Source of the DNA: Methylomonas sp. AM2-LC
GTDB lineage: Bacteria; Pseudomonadota; Gammaproteobacteria; Methylococcales; Methylomonadaceae
Direction: 5' to 3'
Assembly (NCBI RefSeq): GCF_039904985.1
Contig: NZ_CP157005.1
Coordinates: 3,181,501-3,245,500, forward strand
DNA: 64,000 bases
The notes under the pieces are model-generated. The model was not told the origin of the DNA. It searched no databases and saw only the letters and a list, made by a program, of their open reading frames with translations. The position numbers were made by a program, and so were the translations under genes. Of this stretch, positions 33,304 through 41,650 are shown one piece after another (the stretch's first letter is position 1; each line of letters begins with the position of its first letter).

Positions 33304-34308
33304 ATGATGACAGACTCTGCTGCTGCAACCCGTTTTCGTCGCTTAGGCACCTTAACCATTTTTGCTGTGTATTTCGTAATCATGGTGGGCGGCATCGTGC
33401 GTGCTTCGGGTGCGGGCATGGGCTGCCCAGATTGGCCAACTTGTTTTGGTCAATGGGTTCCACCGATGCACGAAAACCAGCTGCCCGCTAATTATCACGA
33501 AATTTATGCCGCGCGTGGTTACGAAAATACCAACTTTAATCCGGTTAAAACCTGGACAGAATATACCAACCGACTGGTGGGTGTCAGCATAGGTTTCTTA
33601 ATTTTTTTAACAGCGTGGTCTTCACGTATTTATTTAAAAACCGACAAAGCTATTTTTTATCTGGCATTAAGCGTGTTTTTTCTGGTTGGTTTTCAGGGTT
33701 GGCTGGGTTCGGCTGTTGTAGCCAGTAATCTGAAACCTTTCATGATTACTCTGCATATGTTATTGGCTTTATTTATTGTTGCTTTACTGATATATGCCAT
33801 AGCCCGCTCACAAAAAAATCTGTTAGCTAATCTGGACTGTCAATGGCTGGAACGCAAACACATAACCGTTTTAAAAGTTGCCATGCTTATGACCTTAATT
33901 CAGATAGCAATGGGTACGCAAGTGCGGGAAAGCGTGGACTTTATAGCCCACCAACACAGTTACATCGATCGTCAGTATTGGCGCGATAGCTTTCCAATTA
34001 TTTTTTATATACATCGCTCGTTTTCATCGGTAATTTTATTTACAAATCTATGGTTGGCCTGGAAAATTAGACAAAATACCGAAAAGCACAGTTTGTTATG
34101 GCGCATGGCGTATGTACTGATCGGTTTAATTACCACTGCAATTCTGGCAGGTGTCAGTCTAGACAGACTGGATTTTCCTGTCGTCGCTCAGCCTATACAT
34201 CTGTTAATGGCGAATCTGATTTTTGGTGCACAATTTTTTATTTTTATTTGCCTGAATTACAGCACTAAAAAAGTGTTAACTACTCAACCCGTTTTTCAAA
34301 ACCGCTAA
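33304..34308 (+). CDS. ctaA: Heme A synthase (COX15/CtaA family)
   Basis: A 334-residue membrane protein with about eight helices. Family motifs: VGGIVRASGAGMGCPDWPTC near the N-terminus, TEYTNRLVG, the conserved His in LHMLLALFIVALL, and a second half repeating the fold, with GTQVRESVD and HRSFSSVI. CtaA converts heme O to heme A for aa3-type cytochrome oxidases. The paired ctaB and oxidase genes are not in the window. ATG 33304 is immediately followed by a second ATG; either may start. No separate promoter is obvious, so it probably belongs to the ygfZ-HDOD transcript. Confidence 0.95.
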   Translation: MMTDSAAATRFRRLGTLTIFAVYFVIMVGGIVRASGAGMGCPDWPTCFGQWVPPMHENQLPANYHEIYAARGYENTNFNPVKTWTEYTNRLVGVSIGFLIFLTAWSSRIYLKTDKAIFYLALSVFFLVGFQGWLGSAVVASNLKPFMITLHMLLALFIVALLIYAIARSQKNLLANLDCQWLERKHITVLKVAMLMTLIQIAMGTQVRESVDFIAHQHSYIDRQYWRDSFPIIFYIHRSFSSVILFTNLWLAWKIRQNTEKHSLLWRMAYVLIGLITTAILAGVSLDRLDFPVVAQPIHLLMANLIFGAQFFIFICLNYSTKKVLTTQPVFQNR

Positions 34309-34415
34309 ATGGATGACAATCTTGGCTTTTACTGCTGGGTTTACTGACTGGGGTGTTATCAGAATGGATGCGGGGAGCAAAAACCAGGTAACAGAGCAAC
34401 TGGGCGAGTAGTTAC
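34306..34415. repeat. Degenerate dispersed repeat after ctaA
   Basis: TGACAATCTTGGCTTTT and, about 80 bp later, CAACTGGGCGAGTAGTTAC. Both parts recur, with changes and a shorter spacer, at 40193-40258 (TAACAATTTTGGCTTTT and CAACTGAGTGAGTAGTGAC). The shared order of two blocks suggests a decayed mobile or intergenic element. Confidence 0.4.
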
Positions 34416-34484
34416 AAAAACTGTTAACTCCATCATTTTTACTGGATTTATCAATAAGTTAAGCAGCGTACCCTTTATTTGCGG

Positions 34485-34517
34485 TATAATAGTTAATATT
34501 GCTGGTTTTTTACCAGC
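34485..34517 (+). promoter_or_regulatory. deaD promoter and leader hairpin
   Basis: TATAAT at 34485-34490 is a consensus -10; a good -35 is not visible. Transcription would begin near 34497, and the message then starts almost at once with a hairpin GCTGG-TTTTTTA-CCAGC (34501-34517), followed by CTATCTCTTTTTTTC. Hairpin plus T-rich tail at the 5' end resembles an attenuator or a cold-sensitive leader before the helicase ATG at 34547. Confidence 0.5.
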
Positions 34518-34546
34518 CTATCTCTTTTTTTCTACAGGTATCATAC

Positions 34547-36289
34547 ATGTCTGACGCTCCAAGCCACACGCCTTCCTTTAAAGATTTAGCTCTATCTGAA
34601 TCCGTCCTAAATGCACTGGAAAGCGTTGGCTACGAAATACCCTCCCCTATTCAAGCAGAAATTATTCCTTATGTACTGGCTGGCCGCGATGTATTAGGCC
34701 AAGCGCAAACAGGTACCGGTAAAACCGCAGCTTTTGCTTTACCCGTATTATCACGCCTGGATATTAAACAAAAAGATCCGCAAGTACTGGTACTGGCACC
34801 TACCCGGGAACTGGCCATTCAGGTTGCTGAAGCTTTTCAACGCTACGCCACCCATATCAAAGGCTTTCATGTACTGCCTATTTACGGTGGGCAAGATTAC
34901 ACTACACAGCTTCGCCAATTAAACCGTGGTGCACATGTTATTGTAGGCACCCCAGGTCGCGTAATGGATCACATGCGTCGTGGTACTTTAAAACTGGATC
35001 AACTCAAAACCCTAATTCTTGACGAAGCCGACGAAATGTTGCGTATGGGTTTTATTGACGATGTGGAATGGATTCTGGAACAGACTCCATCTACACGCCA
35101 AACTGCGTTATTTTCCGCAACCATGCCTACGGAAATTCGCAAAATTGCGCAAAAATACCTTAATAATCCAGAACAAGTCACCATTAAGGTAAAAACAGCT
35201 ACTGCTGCTAATATTCGTCAACGCTACTGGTTTGTCAGCGGTATTCATAAAATGGATGCGCTAACCCGTATCCTGGAAGCCGAAAATTTTGATGGGATGA
35301 TCATTTTCGTCAGAACTAAAACCGCCACCATAGAAGTGGCCGAAAAACTGGAAGCACGCGGTTTTTCTGCTTCCGCTATTAACGGCGATATGTCGCAGGC
35401 ACTTCGCGAACGCGCCATCGATCATTTAAAAAGCGGTAAGCTGGATATTTTGATCGCCACCGATGTCGCTGCACGAGGTCTGGATGTAGATCGTATTACC
35501 CACGTTGTCAATTTCGACATCCCTTACGATACCGAATCGTATATCCATCGTATTGGTCGTACTGGCCGTGCAGGTCGTACAGGTGATGCCATTTTATTTG
35601 TTTCACCGCGCGAAAAACGTTTGCTGGCCAACATTGAACAGGCTACTAAACAAAAAGTTGAAGAAATGCAATTACCTTCAACCGAATTTATTAATAACAC
35701 CCGTATCACCCGTTTTAAACAACGTATTACCGATACGCTGGCAGCCGGTGAACTGAGTTTTTACACACAGTTGATTAATCAATACCATGTAGAACACGAT
35801 GTACCCGCATTAGACATTGCTGCGGCTCTTGCAAAACTGCTGCAGGGTGATACCCCGCTGTTACTGAAAGAACCTAGCAAAAAACCACGTAAGGATGCTG
35901 ATGAAAAATCGCACAGCTCTTCTGGCCGCGATAGAGATAACGACCGTGGACCAAAACGCGACAGAAGCCGCGCCACACCGGTAGAAATGGAACTGTATCG
36001 CATTGAAGTGGGCCATAGCGATGGCGTAAAACCAGGTAATATTGTGGGTGCTATTGCTAACGAATCCGGCATAGACGGTGATCATATTGCCCGTATTAAA
36101 ATTGAAGAACGCTATAGTACAGTGGAATTGCCAGCTGGTATGCCGAAAGACTTGCTAGACGCATTGAAAAAAGTGCGAGTAGTAGGTAAACCGCTGAACA
36201 TATCCCGTTATGACAGCAATCTGGTTAAAAAAGACAAAAGCAAAAAACGCGTGGGTTCGCCATCTAGAAGAGCCAAAACTGCCGAATAA
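34547..36289 (+). CDS. deaD: DEAD-box RNA helicase DeaD (CsdA)
   Basis: A 580-residue helicase. Motifs in order: Q motif (PSPIQAEIIP), I AQTGTGKT, Ia PTRELAIQ, II DEAD, III SAT, then in the second domain DVAARGLD and VI HRIGRTGRAGR. A charged linker (about 440-475) leads to a DbpA-type RNA-binding domain (about 480-560, ending VVGKPLNISRY) and a basic tail. DeaD unwinds structured RNA in ribosome assembly and mRNA turnover at low temperature. ATG 34547 is chosen because it starts the conserved N-terminus; the open frame back to 34499 would be the leader hairpin. A 34-bp palindrome follows the stop. Confidence 0.95.
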   Translation: MSDAPSHTPSFKDLALSESVLNALESVGYEIPSPIQAEIIPYVLAGRDVLGQAQTGTGKTAAFALPVLSRLDIKQKDPQVLVLAPTRELAIQVAEAFQRYATHIKGFHVLPIYGGQDYTTQLRQLNRGAHVIVGTPGRVMDHMRRGTLKLDQLKTLILDEADEMLRMGFIDDVEWILEQTPSTRQTALFSATMPTEIRKIAQKYLNNPEQVTIKVKTATAANIRQRYWFVSGIHKMDALTRILEAENFDGMIIFVRTKTATIEVAEKLEARGFSASAINGDMSQALRERAIDHLKSGKLDILIATDVAARGLDVDRITHVVNFDIPYDTESYIHRIGRTGRAGRTGDAILFVSPREKRLLANIEQATKQKVEEMQLPSTEFINNTRITRFKQRITDTLAAGELSFYTQLINQYHVEHDVPALDIAAALAKLLQGDTPLLLKEPSKKPRKDADEKSHSSSGRDRDNDRGPKRDRSRATPVEMELYRIEVGHSDGVKPGNIVGAIANESGIDGDHIARIKIEERYSTVELPAGMPKDLLDALKKVRVVGKPLNISRYDSNLVKKDKSKKRVGSPSRRAKTAE

Positions 36290-36302
36290 TTAATGGTCGC
36301 TA

Positions 36303-36336
36303 GTTACTCAACAACTTTTAAAAGTTGTTGAGTAAC
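36303..36336. terminator. 34-bp perfect palindrome after deaD
   Basis: A fully symmetrical palindrome (left half GTTACTCAACAACTTTT, right half its exact complement) 13 bp after the deaD stop. Its middle is TTTTAAAA, so a loop of about four bases gives a 15-bp stem. No T-run follows. Likely a terminator or mRNA-end stabiliser for deaD. Confidence 0.55.
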
Positions 36337-36465
36337 GCAGATTGCCTTAATGACCAGATAAACCAACGTTGCTCGTATAAATTTAAACGCAATACGGCTG
36401 TCGGTCTTAAACCACTATAGCAAACCGATTAATATCTACTCACCCTTATTCTACCCTAGCCTCGT

Positions 36466-36493
36466 AGGGTGTGGTGAGTTTACGAACCGCACC
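36466..36493 (+). repeat. REP-like hairpin repeat, copy 3
   Basis: AGGGTGTGGTGAGTTTACGA then ACCGCACC; GGTGTGGT pairs with ACCGCACC through one G-U pair around a ten-base loop. It is the best-formed of the three copies (others at 19942 and 22017). The preceding ACCCTA...TAGGGT hairpin shares its first bases. Confidence 0.6.
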
Positions 36494-36937
36494 ATAAACA
36501 CCTAATCACAGCCAGCAAACTCAAATCGTGGCCATGTGCTTTACATAGTTATAGGCTATTAAATTACATGCCTTCGCTAAAGAGATGTCTTGTCAGCGTT
36601 TGTATTAAATTTCCAGCATCTTTTTAAGTTGTAAGTTACCAATGTAATACTCTACCCCACCTCTAAAAATACGCTAGTTTTTTTTAACTTTAGGACTTTT
36701 TATGTCACTTAAAGCATCAAAAAAACATGCAATCTAGAACTGAATGGCCTAAATTTGCCAAGCAGTTATCAGATATGAATTTTACTGCTGTAGTTTCCGC
36801 ACCTGAAACTGAAATTTGCGACTTATCCCCAGTTTTACTTGCGCATTTATTTTATGGTAACGCCAACCTAGCAAAAACAACGCGTAGTAACGATGTTGTA
36901 GCTATTAAGCCTAACTCTTTATTATCAGGAAAATGCC

Positions 36938-37159
36938 ATGAAAATTTTAATGATTACCCTATTACTAATTTTTGCACCGCCCAGCTTTGCCATCCAAAAA
37001 TGCGTAGTTGATGGAAAAGTGGTCTATCATCAAGGTAAAGTTTGCACTCAAGGCATACAAAAAAACATCTCAGGTGGTACCCTTAGCGGCATCACCTTAT
37101 CGGGTATCAATTGGTCTGCCGGATCAGCGACACCACAGCAACCACACACTCACAAGTGA
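36938..37159 (+). CDS. Small secreted protein, DUF4124-like start
   Basis: A 73-residue protein with a signal peptide (MKILMITLLLIFAPPSFA) and a ribosome binding site CAGGAAAA. The short mature part begins IQKCVVDGKVVYHQGKVC, which resembles the first strands of DUF4124 (a W.D..G...Y.D..C pattern) with two cysteines that may form a disulfide, then a Gly/Ser/Thr-rich tail ending in HTHK. It converges with the PLP-enzyme operon, 14 bp from its end. The function is unknown. Confidence 0.6.
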   Translation: MKILMITLLLIFAPPSFAIQKCVVDGKVVYHQGKVCTQGIQKNISGGTLSGITLSGINWSAGSATPQQPHTHK

Positions 37160-37173
37160 TAAAATTGCGCCTG

Positions 37174-38484
37174 TTACGCAACCGTGTCCCAAAAGCGCAC
37201 CACATCTTCCGGGCTTTCGCCAGCGAATAGCACCTGAAACCTTACGGGATCAGGTGTGTAGCCCACTACTTTAGGCAAACCCCGATTACAGTGTCTGGAC
37301 CATAAACTTAGAGTATAAGCACCCGTATTGTACAGAACCACCCAATCACCCTCTTCAATAGCGGGTAACAGTATATTATCAGCCAGAATATCGCCACCAA
37401 AGCAGAGCGGCCCAACCAATGTATGTGGTAACACCTCGCCTAGTTTGAGACTACCATCGCTGTTATGCACACTAATACGATGATGCCAAATGCCGGGTTG
37501 ATACACTTTACGCATAAACAAATCCGCACCAAAATGTAGAACAGCAGTGCGCTTACCAATATCTTCTTTCAAATATTCCACCTGACTGGCGGCAAAACCA
37601 CTACCCGCATGCAGTGCGCGTCCAAATTCTGTAATCAGTCTAATGTCATTTAAACATGATGCGGGTATGCGATTTTTTAATTCCGCCATATACTTTGCTG
37701 GAGTAGCAATAGTCTCTTGATCTTGATAACACCAAGGCAAGCCACCACCAATATCCACTGACTGAATACGCTCTTCTCCCAAAAGGTCGTGAATTTCTGC
37801 ACGTAATTCGAACATCCGCTCTACTGCCAGCACCATCTGCTGCTGTGCTATGCCCTGGCTGCCTACATGCACATGCAAGGCTCGTAACCACGGATAACGG
37901 CGAAACGCCTGAATAATAGCACCGCGTTTTTCACTTAACGGCTCACCAAATTTAGAATATTGACCCGATACACTCAACATATCGATTTGGCCGCTGCCCA
38001 CCTGTGGATTAACCCGCAACCCAATCAGACTTGAACTCACCGACGTATCAAGTATGCGCTTAATACGTTCCAACTCCTGTAAGCTATCAGCGTTTATTGT
38101 CACCCCCCATGCCAGTGCCTGTGCCAATTCATGCCGGGTTTTTGCTGGTGAGTCGTAGACAATATGAGCAGCAGGACAACCTGCCGCCCTAGCCAATGCA
38201 ACTTCTTCCAACGAGGCAGCCTCCAAACCCATACCACAATGTACGGCAAAGCGTAGTAGTGTCAGTAACGGATTGGCTTTAATGGCCAGTGCATGTAGAG
38301 TTTGTTCGGGGAAACAACTTTGCAAATGCTGAATTCGAGCTGCTAACGCATCCAAATTATGAAACATTAAAGCCGGCCGTGCGCCATTCACATTATCGGC
38401 TATTGCTGCGGCAAGTACCGTAGCGGCTTCGCCGTCCGTTACCCCTGATTGCCAGTTAAAAGTTTTCTCTTGATTTGTTAACAT
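37174..38484 (-). CDS. Fold-III PLP-dependent decarboxylase, LysA-like
   Basis: A 436-residue enzyme of the alanine-racemase/diaminopimelate decarboxylase fold. PLP lysine Lys69 in LAIKANP, glycine-rich phosphate loop VDIGGGLPW, and near the end GPLCFGGDILADN and LYNTGAYTLSL with the second-domain Cys and Tyr. Family members decarboxylate meso-DAP, ornithine, arginine or carboxynorspermidine; the substrate cannot be read here. The HCNRGLP segment differs from the usual S.YN of LysA. The start at 38484 overlaps the upstream gene stop by 7 bp (ATG within GTATGTTAAC); an ATG at 38499 also exists. The two genes are coupled, suggesting sequential steps on one amino-acid-like substrate. Confidence 0.8.
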   Translation of the reverse strand: MLTNQEKTFNWQSGVTDGEAATVLAAAIADNVNGARPALMFHNLDALAARIQHLQSCFPEQTLHALAIKANPLLTLLRFAVHCGMGLEAASLEEVALARAAGCPAAHIVYDSPAKTRHELAQALAWGVTINADSLQELERIKRILDTSVSSSLIGLRVNPQVGSGQIDMLSVSGQYSKFGEPLSEKRGAIIQAFRRYPWLRALHVHVGSQGIAQQQMVLAVERMFELRAEIHDLLGEERIQSVDIGGGLPWCYQDQETIATPAKYMAELKNRIPASCLNDIRLITEFGRALHAGSGFAASQVEYLKEDIGKRTAVLHFGADLFMRKVYQPGIWHHRISVHNSDGSLKLGEVLPHTLVGPLCFGGDILADNILLPAIEEGDWVVLYNTGAYTLSLWSRHCNRGLPKVVGYTPDPVRFQVLFAGESPEDVVRFWDTVA

Positions 38485-40106
38485 ACCATCGCTTCGCAAG
38501 CCAGCAAGTCTGCTTCATGGGTGGCAATATATTCTATTTTAACCCGCAAACGTTCCAGACTGGCAGCCAACCAGGCTAAGCGCGCCTGAAAAGTGGTGCC
38601 AACACTTAAATCGTTAGCCACCTGAATAATCAACGCACCGCCGATGGCTACCCGAATGACATAATCTGCTTCGCCAGTCGGTTTTTCGCCAACATGCACA
38701 GCCTGACCTAGCTGAAAACAAGTACGCATGGCATCATAAATACTTGCGGGTGCATCAGCGGCTAATACGGCAGAAATATCATGATTAATCCAACGTACCC
38801 AACGCGCCAATTCGGGTTGAGCCAATTGTTGTGAATAGTTTTCTGCCGTTTTTACCCGAAAACTAAACACAGTGGTTTTGGATTGTAACAAACGTTCGAA
38901 AACATCATCAAAAATAGGTATGGAAGGATTAATCAACTCCAGCCAATGGCTACGCCCCAGTATGATGGGTGCTTGTGATTCAAAAAATCGCAAAATCTGA
39001 TAACGCATAGCTCCAGGCACATCATAATAAGCAACCATTTCTGCCAAAGCGACTTGCCAACGCAGCAACAGGCCTAGATTAATAGTTGGGGTTAACGATT
39101 GCCGTGCAGCTGTCCAATGCTTAGGTAATTGGGCCGGAGTCAAATATTCGGAGAAACCCTTAGAAAATTGAATAGTATCGACATTTTCCGGCAACAGGTT
39201 TTTAGGGATTAGTAAGCAGCCAGAAAACGGTGGCCCACCATAAAACTTAGAGCCTGTTAATATCACCATAAAGCCACGCGCCAGATAATCACGTAAGCCC
39301 CTGCGGCTAAAACGGCCTTGAGCAGCATCGATAATAGGCACAATACGCTCACCATGTTCAGCTAACAAGGTGTGCATGGTTTCCAAGCGCGGTGCATGTA
39401 CCCCAGTTTTGCTATGTGCCACAATATGTAATACCACATCGGAACCCGAAGCCAGACTGCTCTCGACCAATTGCTTTATTTCCAGATCCAATTCTTGTGG
39501 TGCGCGTTCGTCAGAACTATCCACGCGGATTTTAATCTGATGAACATTAATTTTGTCTGCCAATTCTGCATCTAGCGGTGCACCCGAAATGGTTGCTTTG
39601 CCCGTAGGCGTGCGTAAGGAAAAATATTTTGCACCAGCCGCCAAAGCCGAGCCACTGCCCACTTCACCTAAACCCATTAGAATATTTACCAAAGACTTTT
39701 GTCTGGCTAGTGCTGCAAAATACACTGCAATACTCTCCGCATCTGTTCCCGATGGCGTTAACACCACTTGCAAGCCATCAATTTCGGTCAATTTCATTAA
39801 GGACAGTAACTGATCCTTAACATTAATACCGATTTCATCAGCCGCCTGTAGCTCACCCACCTCTGCAGCTCTTTGCTGAAATGCGTTTAATGCCAAACGC
39901 GCAACTTCCCAACCACTAGGCGTAATAGTGGAATTGGTACAACTACCAAACGAGAGAGTTTCACGAGGGAACGCTGCACCACCATACTTATTCAAACCTT
40001 CAGCATTTTGTTCGGATCGTTCATCACTGCCAGAGCAAAGCAGTTCAGCAAAAGCCCTTTCTTCTTGGTTTAGCTGTGAAAAGCATTTAAAGCCGTTTGT
40101 TGTCAT
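38478..40106 (-). CDS. Fold-I PLP-dependent enzyme, aminotransferase class V-like
   Basis: A 542-residue enzyme of the aspartate aminotransferase fold. Visible PLP contacts: SGTDAES (phosphate and ring, about 119-125), Asp260 in IIDAAQGRFS, and the Schiff-base Lys287 in LTGSKFYGGPPFSG. This resembles class V or tyrosine/glutamate-decarboxylase-like enzymes; I cannot name the reaction. The C-terminal about 150 residues are less typical. It is first in a two-gene operon with the fold-III decarboxylase and divergent from mtdB across a 290-bp gap. By inference it could serve a methylotroph-specific cofactor or amine pathway. Confidence 0.8.
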   Translation of the reverse strand: MTTNGFKCFSQLNQEERAFAELLCSGSDERSEQNAEGLNKYGGAAFPRETLSFGSCTNSTITPSGWEVARLALNAFQQRAAEVGELQAADEIGINVKDQLLSLMKLTEIDGLQVVLTPSGTDAESIAVYFAALARQKSLVNILMGLGEVGSGSALAAGAKYFSLRTPTGKATISGAPLDAELADKINVHQIKIRVDSSDERAPQELDLEIKQLVESSLASGSDVVLHIVAHSKTGVHAPRLETMHTLLAEHGERIVPIIDAAQGRFSRRGLRDYLARGFMVILTGSKFYGGPPFSGCLLIPKNLLPENVDTIQFSKGFSEYLTPAQLPKHWTAARQSLTPTINLGLLLRWQVALAEMVAYYDVPGAMRYQILRFFESQAPIILGRSHWLELINPSIPIFDDVFERLLQSKTTVFSFRVKTAENYSQQLAQPELARWVRWINHDISAVLAADAPASIYDAMRTCFQLGQAVHVGEKPTGEADYVIRVAIGGALIIQVANDLSVGTTFQARLAWLAASLERLRVKIEYIATHEADLLACEAMVC

Positions 40107-40192
40107 CGTATAAATTACCTGACCTAAACTAAAAAGTGGATATACCCATCAGTAACAGTACACATTTAATGAAACTACTCGCCTTTTTTAAA

Positions 40193-40258
40193 CTGCTAAA
40201 TTACTAACAATTTTGGCTTTTGGTGTCGAGCAGTCGGCCAACTGAGTGAGTAGTGACT
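40193..40258. repeat. Degenerate dispersed repeat upstream of the PLP operon
   Basis: TAACAATTTTGGCTTTT then CAACTGAGTGAGTAGTGAC, the same two blocks as after ctaA (34306-34415) but closer together. It lies in the 290-bp divergent gap (40107-40398) that must also hold promoters for the PLP operon and mtdB. Confidence 0.35.
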
Positions 40259-40398
40259 ATTTAATTAAGTATAGATGGAATTTTTCAGACTTAAATTGGT
40301 TACCTGAAATAGAGTACTTTTACGGGAATACTAGTAATTAAATGAGGATCAACTATAGTTTTATTTTGCAAAAATAAACAAATAAAAAGGCGACCACC

Positions 40399-41319
40399 AT
40401 GAGCAAAAAAATCCTATATTTTCTTACCCCCAGCGATAATATTAGTCCATTTGACGTCACTATAGCCGCAGATGCTGGCTTTGATTTGGTGGTACCCTTC
40501 ACTAAGCTGGAACCTAAACAGGTGGCAGGCATGGTACAGGATGCTATTTTTTGTCGCCCACCGAATCGATTTAACGATACGGGTATTTTTATTGGCGGAC
40601 GTGATGTACACCTGGCCACCGATATGTTTCAAAACGCTAAAGGCGCTATGGTTGGCCCTTTTAAAGTGGGCGTTTTTGCTGATCCGAATGGCGCATATAC
40701 CACTTCAGCCAGTATTGTTGCTCTTACGGAACAAGTACTTAGGGAAAAAACCACCCAAGGTTTGTCTGGACGCAAAGTATCTGTTTTTGGCAGCGGCCCA
40801 GTCGGTTTGTGTACTGCCATTTTAGCTGCAAAACAGGGTGCAAAGGTTAAACTCTGTCAATTGGTTGCTGATGATGATTCTCGCTCTGCATTGCGTTTTT
40901 GTGAACGTTACGAAACAGAGGTTGAATGGGTATCAGCACAAACCAATGATGAAAAAAACCAAGTGATACAAGACACCGAAGTGGTGATTTCCGCTGTTCG
41001 GGCCGGCGTTAGAATTTTAGAAAGCTCTTTAAGTCATGCCAAAAAACTGGTATTGGTTGCCGATACCAATGCGGTGCCACCCAGTGGCGTTGCTGGCGTA
41101 GGCTTAAATGACCTAGGCGCTGAAGTCGAATATTCGGGCACGCGCTTTCTCAGTATTGGCCCCATGGCCATCGGTAATTTGAAATACAAAACCCAGTTTG
41201 GTCTTTACGAGCAAATTCAAACTGGGGCTAAAGCGGCATTAATCGATTTCCCGGATGCGTATGCCTTTGCCCTATCGGTACTTGAAAAGCAAGCAGCTGC
41301 TAAAGAAAAACTTATTTAG
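40399..41319 (+). CDS. mtdB: NAD(P)-dependent methylene-tetrahydromethanopterin dehydrogenase
   Basis: A 306-residue enzyme. The N-terminus MSKKILYFLTPSDNISPFDV and the following FDLVVPFTKLEP are characteristic of MtdA/MtdB; the Rossmann part has VFGSGPVGLCTAILAAKQGA, and SIGPMAIGNLKYKTQ lies near the end. The enzyme oxidises methylene-H4MPT to methenyl-H4MPT in the cytoplasm, the second step of H4MPT-linked formaldehyde oxidation in methylotrophs. I favour MtdB over MtdA by the general look of the N-terminus and genomic expectation in gammaproteobacterial methanotrophs. The ribosome binding site is AAAAGGCG. It stands alone; mch and fhc genes are not in the window. Confidence 0.9.
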   Translation: MSKKILYFLTPSDNISPFDVTIAADAGFDLVVPFTKLEPKQVAGMVQDAIFCRPPNRFNDTGIFIGGRDVHLATDMFQNAKGAMVGPFKVGVFADPNGAYTTSASIVALTEQVLREKTTQGLSGRKVSVFGSGPVGLCTAILAAKQGAKVKLCQLVADDDSRSALRFCERYETEVEWVSAQTNDEKNQVIQDTEVVISAVRAGVRILESSLSHAKKLVLVADTNAVPPSGVAGVGLNDLGAEVEYSGTRFLSIGPMAIGNLKYKTQFGLYEQIQTGAKAALIDFPDAYAFALSVLEKQAAAKEKLI

Positions 41320-41650
41320 TATTTAAGCTTTAGACTAAAAAATATTTCTGGATAAAAAAAAGGCATCCTGCTTAGGTGACAGGATGCCTTAAGTCTATAG
41401 AGACAATGACAATAACAGACTAAGCTCAGCACAACTTGAACTTACTACTAGACATGCAATTCTGATACCAGCTTTTTTACTCCTGAAAACGCCAGCCTGT
41501 CAGCGCAATTGGCAATATAAATACTTAACAACGCACCAATATAAAACCTATTCGCACTCTATTGGTGAAAACATCACTTCATCACTAGCCAACTGTAAAA
41601 CTATCTCTCGGGTTATAATGCTTACCTTTATAAATTAACACACTTACATC
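41320..41650. other. Intergenic region after mtdB
   Basis: About 330 bp with the strong hairpin at 41360-41390 and otherwise no gene. The cvfB promoter should lie here; GGTTATAATG near 41611 is a reasonable -10 region about 35 bp before its ATG. Confidence 0.5.
41360..41390. terminator. Strong hairpin after mtdB, T-run on the minus strand
   Basis: AAGGCATCCTG and CAGGATGCCTT form a perfect 11-bp stem around nine bases, 40 bp after the mtdB stop. Eight A residues precede it, so the intrinsic-terminator T-run is on the minus strand, while the plus strand has only AAGTCTATAG. It should stop antisense transcription toward mtdB and may also end the mtdB message. Confidence 0.7.

Larger units (their letters stand above)
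36290..36937. other. Gene-poor region with palindromes
   Basis: About 650 bp holding a 34-bp palindrome (36303-36336), the hairpin ACCCTA...TAGGGT (36453-36470) fused to a REP-like repeat, and AT-rich sequence. A short open frame MSLKASKKHAI (36702) ends at TAG, and another from 36727 has no ribosome binding site and overlaps the next gene in a different frame; I support neither. Confidence 0.5.

Noticed and set aside
36727-37011. A 94-codon frame before the small secreted protein
   Set aside because: No ribosome binding site, and it overlaps the better-supported signal-peptide gene in another frame.
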